From the NCBI GenBank assembly GCA_030740135.1, contig JASLXW010000230.1, positions 1 to 6,589 of the forward strand: DNA of 6,589 nt. The letters are read 5' to 3'. Below the pieces are notes generated by a model that was not told the origin of the DNA, did no database searches, and was given only the letters and a program-made list of their open reading frames with translations. The stretch is from Nitrospinota bacterium. GTDB taxonomy: Bacteria; UBA8248; JACPRG01. How positions within the stretch are numbered: the stretch's first letter is position 1; each line of letters starts with the position of its first letter. Below are positions 1 through 6,589 of this stretch, in pieces. The position numbers were made by a program, and so were the translations under genes.

Positions 1-836
1 CAACAACGCGGGCGGCGCGCCGTAAAACAGCGTCAGCCGGCGGCGCTCCACCAGGCGCAGGGCCTCCTCGGGTCCGAACCGGGCCATCAGGATTTGCGGG
101 GCGCCGGCCAGGATCAACCCGCCCATGATCATGGTCCCGTAAATGTGATAAAGGGGAAGGAACATGAGGCCGCTGTCGCGGTCGGTGATCCGGTGGTTGG
201 CCGCGAACTGGACGTAGTTGGAGACCAGGTTCCGGTGGGTCAGCATCACCCCCTTCGGCAACCCCGTCGTCCCGCTGGAATAGGGCAGGGCGATGAGGTC
301 TTCGCGCGGATCGATGGGGGGCTCGGGCGGAGGGGAGGGGGGATGCGCCAGGATCCAATCCAGGAAGCGCGGGCGGCCCGCCGGGTTTTCGCCCTCTCCC
401 GCGACGATCACCTCCCGAAGGTCGGGGAGGTCGGCGGAGACGGCCTCGATCAGCGGGAGTCGGGACTCTTCCACGACCACGAGCTTCGCCCCGGAGTCTT
501 CAAGCTGGTAACGGGCCTCGGCCTCTTTGAAGGATGAGTTCAGGGGGGTGACGACCGCGCCGGCCTTGGAGACGCCGAAAAAGGCGATTTCGAACTCGAT
601 CGAATTGGGAAGAAAGAGCCCCACGCGGTCTCCGGGGCCGACGCCGGCCGCCCGCAGGGCGTGTCCGCAGGCGTTGGACAGGCCCTCCAGCTCGCGGAAC
701 GTGATCTCCCGCTCGCCGTCCACCAGCGCGACCCGGTCCGGACACCGCCCCGCCGAAGTCCGCAACAGGCCGTGGAACGGATATTCGGGGTAATTCAGGG
801 GAGGACGGAAATGGGGCGGCAACATGCGGGGGGCGC

Positions 837-840
<4 letters not shown>
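1..840 (-). CDS. AMP-forming acyl-CoA ligase, N-terminal 280 residues (3' end outside window)
   Basis: This gene encodes an ANL-superfamily acid-CoA ligase, which would adenylate a carboxylic acid with ATP and transfer the acyl group to CoA in the cytoplasm. The frame is open from ATG at 840 to base 1 (280 codons, no stop), so the C-terminal subdomain lies beyond the left edge. The P-loop-like A3 motif YSSGTTGLPKG is at residues 187-197, followed by THRN. PLYHIYG at 229-235 matches the substrate-pocket region of 4-coumarate/fatty-acyl-CoA ligases. The fold starts conventionally with DRVAL near residue 35 and TFREL near 47. The ATG overlaps the stop of the acyl-CoA dehydrogenase (ATGA), and no strong Shine-Dalgarno sequence precedes it, so translational coupling is likely. 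The substrate (fatty, aromatic or other acid) cannot be read from this half. The enzyme class is certain; the substrate is unknown. Confidence 0.95.
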
Positions 841-1967
<1,127 letters not shown>

Positions 1968-2065
1968 ATTGAAACTCCGCGGTCCCGTCGTCCGGTGCGC
2001 CCGGGGGCCAAACGCCGGCCGTGGACGCTCTCCCCTTCCGTCAAGGCGTCCGGCGGATGGAGCGG
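1968..2065 (-). other. 98-nt intergenic spacer between the two dehydrogenase genes
   Basis: This G/C-rich spacer lies between the 3-hydroxyacyl-CoA dehydrogenase stop and the TTG start of the acyl-CoA dehydrogenase. Apart from GGAG at 1978-1975, it holds only short G/C palindromes such as GGCC repeats. There is no stem followed by a T run, so no terminator is called, and read-through within one operon is likely. Confidence 0.5.
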
Positions 2066-2926
2066 TCAGTCGTACGGATAAAACCCTTTTCCCGTCTTCC
2101 GGCCCAGATGTCCCGCCTGGACCATTCGCTTCAGGAGCGGGGAGGGCAGGAACGCCTTCTCGCGGAATTCTTCGTAGAGGGTCATCGCGGCATGATAGCA
2201 AATGTCCAAACCGATGAGATCCATCAGCGTAAAGGGGCCCATGGGGAAGCCGCATCCCAGCTTCATGCCCTTGTCGATGTCCTCGACGGTGGCGACCCCT
2301 TCCTCCAGGGACCGGACGGCCTCCATCAGGTAGGGGATCAGGAGGCGGTCCACGACGAATCCCGCCTTGTCCGCCGACTCAATGGGCTCCTTGCCCAGAG
2401 ACCGGACGAACGCCCAGGCGGCATCGAACGCTTCCTCGCCGGTCAGGGTGGTCCGGACGACCTCCACCAGTTTCATGACGGGGGCCGGATTGAAAAAGTG
2501 CATGCCGACCACCCGGGACGGCCGGGAGGTGGCCGCCGCCATCTCCGTGACGCAGAGCGAGGAGGTGTTGGTGGCGAACAGGGTGTCGGGCTTGCAGATC
2601 AGGTCGAGCCGGCCGAAGAGGTCTTTTTTCACGGACAGGTTCTCGAAGACGGCCTCGATCACGAGATCCGCTTCGGCGTGCCCCTCCAGGTCCGCGCCGC
2701 GCGCAATCCGGCCCAGGGTCTCGTCCGCCTCCTCCCGGGAGGAGCGCCCCTTCTCCACGTCCCTCGCGAGCGAGGAGCGGATCGAGTCGAGTCCGCGCTC
2801 AAGCGCTTCGTCCGTCTCGTCCGAGACGTAGACCGAATACCCCGCCCCCGCGACGACCTGGGCGATCCCCGACCCCATGACGCCGCAGCCGACGACCCCG
2901 ACGCGCTTGACCTTCGTTCCGCTCAT
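2066..2926 (-). CDS. 3-hydroxyacyl-CoA dehydrogenase (3-hydroxybutyryl-CoA dehydrogenase type)
   Basis: This 286-residue single-function enzyme would use NAD(P) to interconvert L-3-hydroxyacyl-CoA and 3-ketoacyl-CoA, the third step of beta-oxidation. The N-terminal Rossmann fold carries GCGVMG at residues 13-18, and Asp37 at the end of the second strand suggests NAD preference. The active-site His-Glu pair is His143 (GMHFFNPAPVMKLVE) and Glu155. Ser122 (NTSSL) and Asn146 match substrate-contact residues of the human short-chain enzyme at a constant offset of 15. The C-terminal dimerisation domain has GFPMGPFTLMDLIGLD near 226-241 and ends GRKTGKGFYPYD, as usual. One oddity is that GFVVDRLL has Asp193 where the family normally has Asn (human Asn208). 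The ATG at 2926 has AAGGGG at 2937-2932, five bases away. The length equals that of Hbd/PaaH-type proteins; which of these physiological roles applies is not known. Confidence 0.96.
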   Translation of the reverse strand: MSGTKVKRVGVVGCGVMGSGIAQVVAGAGYSVYVSDETDEALERGLDSIRSSLARDVEKGRSSREEADETLGRIARGADLEGHAEADLVIEAVFENLSVKKDLFGRLDLICKPDTLFATNTSSLCVTEMAAATSRPSRVVGMHFFNPAPVMKLVEVVRTTLTGEEAFDAAWAFVRSLGKEPIESADKAGFVVDRLLIPYLMEAVRSLEEGVATVEDIDKGMKLGCGFPMGPFTLMDLIGLDICYHAAMTLYEEFREKAFLPSPLLKRMVQAGHLGRKTGKGFYPYD

Positions 2927-2938
2927 TCCATCCCCTTC

Positions 2939-2969
2939 GTTTCACCCGTCGATGGGTTTCAGAGAAACC
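2939..2969 (-). promoter_or_regulatory. Competing short hairpins before the 3-hydroxyacyl-CoA dehydrogenase gene
   Basis: In the 63-nt gap between the M29-like stop and the next start there is a perfect 6-bp inverted repeat, GGTTTC-TCT-GAAACC (2969-2955 on the minus strand). The upstream GTTTC can instead pair with a second GAAAC at 2943-2939, enclosing an ACCC/GGGT stem (2957-2954 with 2947-2944). The two folds exclude each other, and the second ends just before the Shine-Dalgarno AAGGGG. The repeats are directly visible. A role in translation control or mRNA processing is only inference, and there is no T run to make this a terminator. Confidence 0.3.
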
Positions 2970-2989
2970 GGACCGCCCCCGGCGGGCTT

Positions 2990-4003
2990 CTAGCCCATGA
3001 GAGCCCGGATGCTCGTCGTCGTGAGGTCCCCGTTTTCGAGGATGACTTCGCCGTCCAGCGAAGCCGTGGCATCTCGCATGACGAGGTCGAAATGGCCCTT
3101 GGAGGCGTTGGTTCCCCCGTACCCGCGGTTGTCCCCGACGCCGATATGCGCCGAGCCGAGGACGGCTTCGCACTCCAGGGCCTCCTGGCAGTAGTCGGCG
3201 TAGGGGTTGAGACCGATGGCGATCTCGGCGATGACGAAGGCGTTGGGATCGTCCAGGGAGTCCAGGGTGTTCTTTAGGGCGGTTGCGTGCCGCCGACCGT
3301 CTCCCTTTCCCTCGATCCGGACGCACCGCCCGTCTTTCACTTCGACCTCGAAAGGTTCGGTGATGACCCCGAGGCCCAGAAGCTCGATGAGGCCGTCGAT
3401 GACGAGGAGCCCGTTCATGGTCCCCTCCGGCGGCCCGATCCCCGCCTCGACGTCAGGCGGGGCCGCCAGGACCCCCGGCTCGCGGGCAAGACCCGCGTGG
3501 TGACGCCCGGTCCGGCCCTCGAGGCTGGCCGTGATGTCGGTCCCCGCCCGGGTCGTCAGGTGGACGGTGTTCGCCTTCGTGAAGCGATCCTGAAGGTCCT
3601 CCGCGATGGGTTTGAGTTTGTCGAAGTCCGCCTCGAAGGGCCCGCCCCGGCGAAGGAGATAGGGGCTCATTTCGACGAGGATGAGGTGCCGGGCGCCGTT
3701 CTTGCACGCCTGGACGCGGGCGTCCGAGCTTCCGATGAACTGGCTCGTCAACTCGAGAATGATGTCCGCCTCTTTCATCGCGGCGGCCACCGTCCGGGGC
3801 GGCGGCTCCCCCGGGATTTTCGCCGGTGTCATGGTGGTCATCGTGACGACGGCGCCGGCCTCGGCGGCGATGGCCGCGAACACCTCGACCACCCGTTCAT
3901 CAAACATTGAATCCGTGACGATCAACACCTGTTCGCCGGGCTTTGTCCCGGCGCAGTCCACAACGGCGCGCCGTGCGCCCCACGCCATGTCCGCCAATCT
4001 CAA
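2990..4003 (-). CDS. M29 aminopeptidase / NicX-like metalloenzyme
   Basis: This 337-residue protein belongs to the aminopeptidase T / M29 superfamily (COG2309), which also contains the iron-dependent ring-cleaving 2,5-dihydroxypyridine dioxygenase NicX. The start region MRLADMAWGARRAVVDC followed by KPGEQVLIVTD (residues 21-31) is typical of the family. The C-terminal half carries the conserved metal-site blocks: PPEGTMNG at 191-198 (Glu193), AEIAIGLNP at 259-267 (Glu260), AHIGVG at 285-290 (His286) and the HxD motif His304-Phe-Asp306 in GHFDLV. I chose TTG at 4003 because GGGAGGA lies at 4019-4013, nine bases upstream, and the product starts like its relatives; ATG at 3988 is the alternative. 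The same frame runs open back to 4549 through the LLM remnant, but the intervening residues are low-complexity and out of frame with real LLM sequence, so I do not accept a fusion. Being near 340 residues it is shorter than classical M29 peptidases (about 400) and closer to NicX. Peptidase or oxygenase activity cannot be decided. Confidence 0.82.
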   Translation of the reverse strand: MRLADMAWGARRAVVDCAGTKPGEQVLIVTDSMFDERVVEVFAAIAAEAGAVVTMTTMTPAKIPGEPPPRTVAAAMKEADIILELTSQFIGSSDARVQACKNGARHLILVEMSPYLLRRGGPFEADFDKLKPIAEDLQDRFTKANTVHLTTRAGTDITASLEGRTGRHHAGLAREPGVLAAPPDVEAGIGPPEGTMNGLLVIDGLIELLGLGVITEPFEVEVKDGRCVRIEGKGDGRRHATALKNTLDSLDDPNAFVIAEIAIGLNPYADYCQEALECEAVLGSAHIGVGDNRGYGGTNASKGHFDLVMRDATASLDGEVILENGDLTTTSIRALMG

Positions 4004-4012
4004 TATTGTGGG

Positions 4013-4019
4013 TCCTCCC
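4013..4019 (-). promoter_or_regulatory. Shine-Dalgarno that fixes the TTG start of the M29/NicX-like gene
   Basis: GGGAGGA on the minus strand lies nine bases before TTG at 4003, in the 40-nt gap after the LLM stop codon. It is the strongest ribosome-binding sequence in this gap. It supports independent initiation of the downstream gene rather than a fusion with the LLM remnant. Confidence 0.6.
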
Positions 4020-4043
4020 GGAGGATTCTCGAATGGTTTTTCG

Positions 4044-4549
4044 TTAATACAGTTGGGGGATGACTTCTTGTGCGAACCGCCTCGCCGTCTGGTGTCGGTC
4101 TTCACCGACGGGGAACAGCTCGAAATGGGTGATGCCGATGGCCTTGAGCGCGTTGAACCGCTCGACGCAATAGTCCGGAGGGCCGGAAATCGTGAATTTG
4201 TCCACCAACTCGTCGGGAATGACCTTGCCATCTTGAAGCCCAGCTCCATGACGGGCCGGTCCCCCGCGCCGAGGTTCATGACGGTCCGGCCGCCCGACAG
4301 CTTGTCCAGGGTGCACAGGGCGTTGAAGTTCATGGCGGGATGACGGGTGTGGGGGTGGGTGCAATTCGGACCGAACAGGAGATTTTTCGAGTTCGTGGCG
4401 AGAAGCGTCAGGTAGCAATAGACGTAACGGTCGTGGAGGGACGAATCGCACACCCACATGAAGTCGTAGGCGCTTTCATCCGCGAAGCGGACCATATCCA
4501 GAAACGGCTCGGGCGGGTCCACGGCCATGAGGGTCAACCCGTATTCCAT
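4044..4549 (-). pseudogene. LLM-class (F420/flavin-dependent, luciferase-like) oxidoreductase with internal deletion and frameshift
   Basis: The first 108 codons from ATG 4549 read as the N-terminus of a luciferase-like, methylene-tetrahydromethanopterin reductase-type protein: MEYGLTLMAVDPPEPFLDMV, then DFMWVCDSSLHDR, GPNCTHPHTRHPA, TLDKLSGGRTVMNLGAGDRP and MELGFKMA. At about 4231-4226 the family-like sequence jumps to another frame, where DGKVIPDELVDKFTISGPPD and GITHFELFPVGED form a proper family C-terminus (62 residues) ending at TAA 4046-4044. Only about 170 residues of a usual 320-340 remain, so roughly 150-160 central residues are missing, and the two parts are out of frame. AAGGAG at 4564-4559 is a good ribosome-binding site for the ATG. 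The ancestral gene probably encoded a monooxygenase or reductase using F420 or FMN; the remnant lacks much of the TIM barrel and should be inactive. An assembly error is the alternative. Confidence 0.85.
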
Positions 4550-4742
4550 CCGGCGGTTCTCCTTGCGCGGCTCGGCCCGGCTGTCCCTCCGTCCATTTCC
4601 CCCGGCCGGTCGAAATCCCCCAAAGCCTCCGCGTGAAGGGCCATGCCGAAATGTCCCACGTCCCTGTAATCGACAAAGAAGGCTTCAGCGGCATTTTACC
4701 ACAAGGTTGGTTTCATCTTGGAAATTGGGAGGAGGGCAGAGA
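4550..4742 (-). other. 193-nt gap with A/T-rich patch and possible decayed coding fragment
   Basis: Between the SDR stop and the LLM start lies an A/T-richer patch (about 4690-4735) followed by G/C-rich sequence. One minus frame from 4692 reads AEAFFVDYRDVGHFGMALHA (4686-4627) then EALGDFDRPGEM and stops at TGA shortly after the LLM ATG. It looks more protein-like than the other frames but has no recognisable family, and its in-frame start (ATG 4644 or GTG 4659) would give fewer than 45 residues. It may be a remnant of a lost gene or chance. Confidence 0.3.
4693..4701 (-). promoter_or_regulatory. Candidate extended -10 promoter element upstream of the LLM gene
   Basis: On the minus strand, TGGTAAAAT fits an extended -10 (TGnTAnnnT pattern) inside one of the few A/T-rich patches of the window, about 145 nt before the LLM ATG. 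No good -35 hexamer lies at 16-18 nt spacing; an extended -10 can work without one. The motif is visible; promoter activity is inference. Confidence 0.22.
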
Positions 4743-5530
4743 TTACTTGGCTGTCTGGCCGCCGTCCACCGGGAGGATGGCTCCCGTTACGTAATCCGAA
4801 GCGGGCGAGGCCAGGAACAGGATGGCCGCCGCCACGTCCCGGGGAGTCCCCGGCCGCCGCAGGGGAACGTTGTCGCGGATAAACCTTTTGCCGGGCTCCG
4901 ACTCCAGAAACTCCCGGCTCATGTCGGTTTCGATGTACCCGGGGCAGACGGCATTGACCGTGATCTTTTCCCGAGCCAGCTCCACGGCCAGCGCCCGGGT
5001 GAGGGCCGCCAGCCCGCCCTTGGCCGCGCCGTAAGCCGACAGGCCGGGCATCCCCACGAGGGCGGAGGCCGAGATGATATTGATGATTTTCCCTCCCCCG
5101 CCGTTTCGCATGACCTCCACGGCCCGCTTGGCGCAAAGGTACGCGGCCCGGAGGTTGATGTTGTGCGTCCGGTCCCAGTCCTCGATCGTCGTATCGACGA
5201 AAGCCTTGCCGATTCCGATCCCGGCGTTGTTGACGAGGATGTTCAGGCCGCCATAGGTCTCGGCCGCTTCGCGGAAAACGCGCGTCACCGCATCGGGGTC
5301 GGTCAGGTCCGCCGTGAGGCGGAGGGAGCCCTCTCCAGCGCCTTCATCCGGAGCGGCAGCCGACACGGCCTCGGCCGATTCGTCCAGGGCGCCGCGGTCG
5401 CGGCCGACCAGGACCACCCGCGCGCCCGCCCCGGCCAGCGCGACGGACGCGGCCCGCCCGATCCCCCGGCTGGCGCCCGTGATCAGGGCGACGCTCCCCC
5501 GGAGGTCAAAGAATCCCCCCGTCTTTTCAC
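4743..5530 (-). CDS. SDR-family oxidoreductase (FabG-like), start disrupted by probable one-base shift
   Basis: This is a classical short-chain dehydrogenase/reductase that would use NAD(P)(H) to reduce or oxidise a ketone/alcohol, in this cluster perhaps a 3-ketoacyl thioester. The cofactor motif TGASRGIG is encoded at 5480-5457, NNAG follows in ILVNNAGIGIG, and the catalytic set is Ser in NIISAS with YGAAK 13 residues later. The protein ends GAILPVDGGQTAK. If counted from the restored start it would have about 262 residues, with Ser154, Tyr167 and Lys171. The frame holding TGASRGIG has no ATG, GTG or TTG between its upstream stop at 5546-5544 and the motif. The first GTG in frame, at 5417, would delete the cofactor site. 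GTG at 5530 lies one base out of frame: seven Gs instead of six at 5520-5515 would give MKRRGGFFDLRGSVALITG. AAGGGGAGG (5557-5549) is upstream. A rare ATC start at 5540 is the other option. Confidence 0.9.
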
Positions 5531-5548
5531 TCGAAACGATCCCTCAAA

Positions 5549-5557
5549 CCTCCCCTT
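5549..5557 (-). promoter_or_regulatory. Strong Shine-Dalgarno upstream of the SDR gene
   Basis: AAGGGGAGG on the minus strand is a near-perfect ribosome-binding sequence. It lies eight bases from ATC at 5540, which is in the SDR frame, and 18 bases from GTG at 5530, which is one base out of frame. Its position therefore bears on whether the gene uses a rare start or has suffered an indel. Confidence 0.45.
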
Positions 5558-5576
5558 GGCACACCTTGATCTGCTC

Positions 5577-5649
5577 AATATACCACCGTCGTCAACCTTG
5601 AAGTATCAACGTGGACTTCTTGCTGTTCCTCAGATGGCGAATGACTTTT
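5577..5649 (-). promoter_or_regulatory. A/T-richer spacer with weak promoter-like element before the SDR gene
   Basis: The gap after the ligase stop is clearly less G/C-rich than the flanking genes. On the minus strand it contains TATATT at 5582-5577, a possible -10, with TTGACG and TTGATA further upstream at spacings (7 and 21 nt) that do not suit a standard sigma-70 promoter. Sequence composition suggests a regulatory spacer, but no consensus promoter can be claimed. No stem-plus-T-run terminator is visible. Confidence 0.2.
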
Positions 5650-6589
5650 TCACCCATGGGTGGGGTCCCGAGACGATGACCGTCCCTCCGAGCGGTTCCG
5701 CACGTCCTCCCTGAGCACCCGCTTCAACACCTTGCCCGACGGATTCCGCGGGAGTGACCCGGTGAAGAAAACGTCCTTCGGGACCTTGAACTTCGCCAGC
5801 CGCCCGAGGCAGAACTCGCGCAACTCGGCCCCGGTGGTCTTGGCCCCCTCGCGGAGCGCCACGAAGGCCACCGGCGCCTCGCCCCATCGGGCATCCGGCC
5901 GGCCGACGACCGCGGCCTCCAGGACCGCCGGGTGCTCGTAAAGGACCCGCTCCACCTCCAGCGAGGCGACGTTCTCGCCCCCGCTGACGATCAGGTCCTT
6001 TTTCCGATCCACGAGGTAGAGGTAACCATCCCCGTCCAGGTAGCCGACATCACCGGTGTGAAACCACCCACCCCGGAAAGCCGCTTCCGTAGCCTCGGGA
6101 TCCTTCCAGTAGCCCTTGAAGACCTTTGGACCGCGCAGGACGATCTCGCCCAGGGCGCCGGCCGGCGCCGGACGGTCGTGATCGTCCCAGATCGCGACCT
6201 CCACGTGCAAGCAGGGCTTTCCCACCGAGCCGAGCTTCTCCACGCTCCTTCGCTTGTCGAGAAAGGTGTCCCCGGAAACCGTCTCGGTGAGGCCGTAAGC
6301 GTCGGCGAACCACGCGTTCGGAAAGCAAGCGAGGATCCGCTGGATGAGCGGCAGCGGCATCTTCTCTCCGCCATCGATCATGAGCCTCACGCCCGACAGG
6401 TCCCGACCCTCGAGCGAGGGGTGGGCCAGGAGCCGGTTCACCATGGCGGGCGCCAGCCAGACGGTCGAGATGCCGCGGCCCTCGAGGGCGTCAAGCACCC
6501 GCTCGGCGTCGAACATCCGATGGACCTCGACGGCGCCGCCCGCGTAGAGGAGGGTCGTCATCGTGAGGTCGAGCGCCCCCACGTGATAG
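5650..6589 (-). CDS. AMP-forming acyl-CoA ligase, C-terminal 313 residues (5' end outside window)
   Basis: This is the C-terminal part of a second ANL-superfamily acyl-CoA ligase, which activates a carboxylic acid to its CoA ester using ATP. The frame is open through the right edge; the first visible residues YHVGALDL continue a typical PLYHVG block, so the GTG at 6582 is not the start. Visible motifs in order are GGEKMPLPLI, the A5 motif YGLTE (near 6297), GWFHTGDVGYLDGDGYLYLVD with the ribose-binding Asp of HTGD, the hinge RKKDLIVSGGENV, and the A10 lysine in LPRNPSGKVLKR near the C-terminus. All core catalytic elements of the C-terminal half are intact. A polar tail (RNRSEGRSSSRDPTHG) follows. 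It differs clearly from the ligase at the left edge, of which only the N-terminal half is visible, so the two are separate genes. The upstream part of the operon lies outside the window. Confidence 0.95.
   Translation of the reverse strand, partial: YHVGALDLTMTTLLYAGGAVEVHRMFDAERVLDALEGRGISTVWLAPAMVNRLLAHPSLEGRDLSGVRLMIDGGEKMPLPLIQRILACFPNAWFADAYGLTETVSGDTFLDKRRSVEKLGSVGKPCLHVEVAIWDDHDRPAPAGALGEIVLRGPKVFKGYWKDPEATEAAFRGGWFHTGDVGYLDGDGYLYLVDRKKDLIVSGGENVASLEVERVLYEHPAVLEAAVVGRPDARWGEAPVAFVALREGAKTTGAELREFCLGRLAKFKVPKDVFFTGSLPRNPSGKVLKRVLREDVRNRSEGRSSSRDPTHG

Noticed and set aside
1968..2065. Rho-independent terminator between the two dehydrogenases
   Set aside because: Short G/C palindromes are present, but there is no stable stem followed by a T run on the minus strand.
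2021..3277. 418-codon open frame on the plus strand
   Set aside because: It lies antisense to the 3-hydroxyacyl-CoA dehydrogenase and the end of the M29-like gene. It is rich in Arg, Gly, Asp and Pro with no domain, as expected of antisense frames in GC-rich coding DNA.
4527..5714. 395-codon open frame on the plus strand
   Set aside because: It is antisense to the whole SDR gene and its flanks, has no recognisable motif, and spans two gene boundaries. It is a GC-driven shadow.

Overview
This is a GC-rich bacterial window. Every credible gene lies on the minus strand, so transcription runs from right to left. The content is acyl-CoA catabolism: two acyl-CoA ligases cut by the window edges, a short-chain dehydrogenase/reductase (SDR), an acyl-CoA dehydrogenase and a 3-hydroxyacyl-CoA dehydrogenase. 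Between them sit an F420-type luciferase-like oxidoreductase (LLM) remnant and an M29/NicX-like metalloenzyme. Gene content and high GC fit an environmental bacterium with large fatty-acid or aromatic catabolism clusters (for example Deltaproteobacteria-like, Rokubacteria, NC10 or Tectomicrobia lineages). That placement is inference; no taxonomic marker is present.

In transcription order: (i) 6589-5650, the C-terminal part of an AMP-forming acyl-CoA ligase; (ii) 5530-4743, an SDR whose start is disturbed, probably by a one-base shift in a run of six Gs; (iii) 4742-4550, a 193-nt gap with an A/T-rich patch and perhaps a decayed coding fragment; (iv) 4549-4044, an LLM-type gene that has lost its middle and shifted frame; (v) 4003-2990, an M29 aminopeptidase / NicX-like protein with a TTG start; (vi) 2926-2066, an NAD-dependent 3-hydroxyacyl-CoA dehydrogenase; (vii) 1967-837, an acyl-CoA dehydrogenase with a TTG start; (viii) 840-1, the N-terminal part of a second acyl-CoA ligase, overlapping the previous gene as ATGA.

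Together the genes look like a carboxylic-acid degradation operon: a ligase activates the acid to its CoA ester, the acyl-CoA dehydrogenase introduces the alpha-beta double bond, and the 3-hydroxyacyl-CoA dehydrogenase oxidises the hydrated product. Enoyl-CoA hydratase and thiolase are not in the window. The NicX-like protein and the LLM remnant hint that the substrate may have been cyclic or nitrogen-containing, but this is not shown by the sequence.

No tRNA, rRNA, CRISPR array, insertion sequence or convincing rho-independent terminator was seen. No wholly new system is evident. The most unusual points are the internally deleted LLM gene (with a stop-free chance frame that joins it to the next gene as a false 519-residue fusion), the SDR start defect, an Asn-to-Asp change at an active-site position of the 3-hydroxyacyl-CoA dehydrogenase, and a small set of competing hairpins before that gene.
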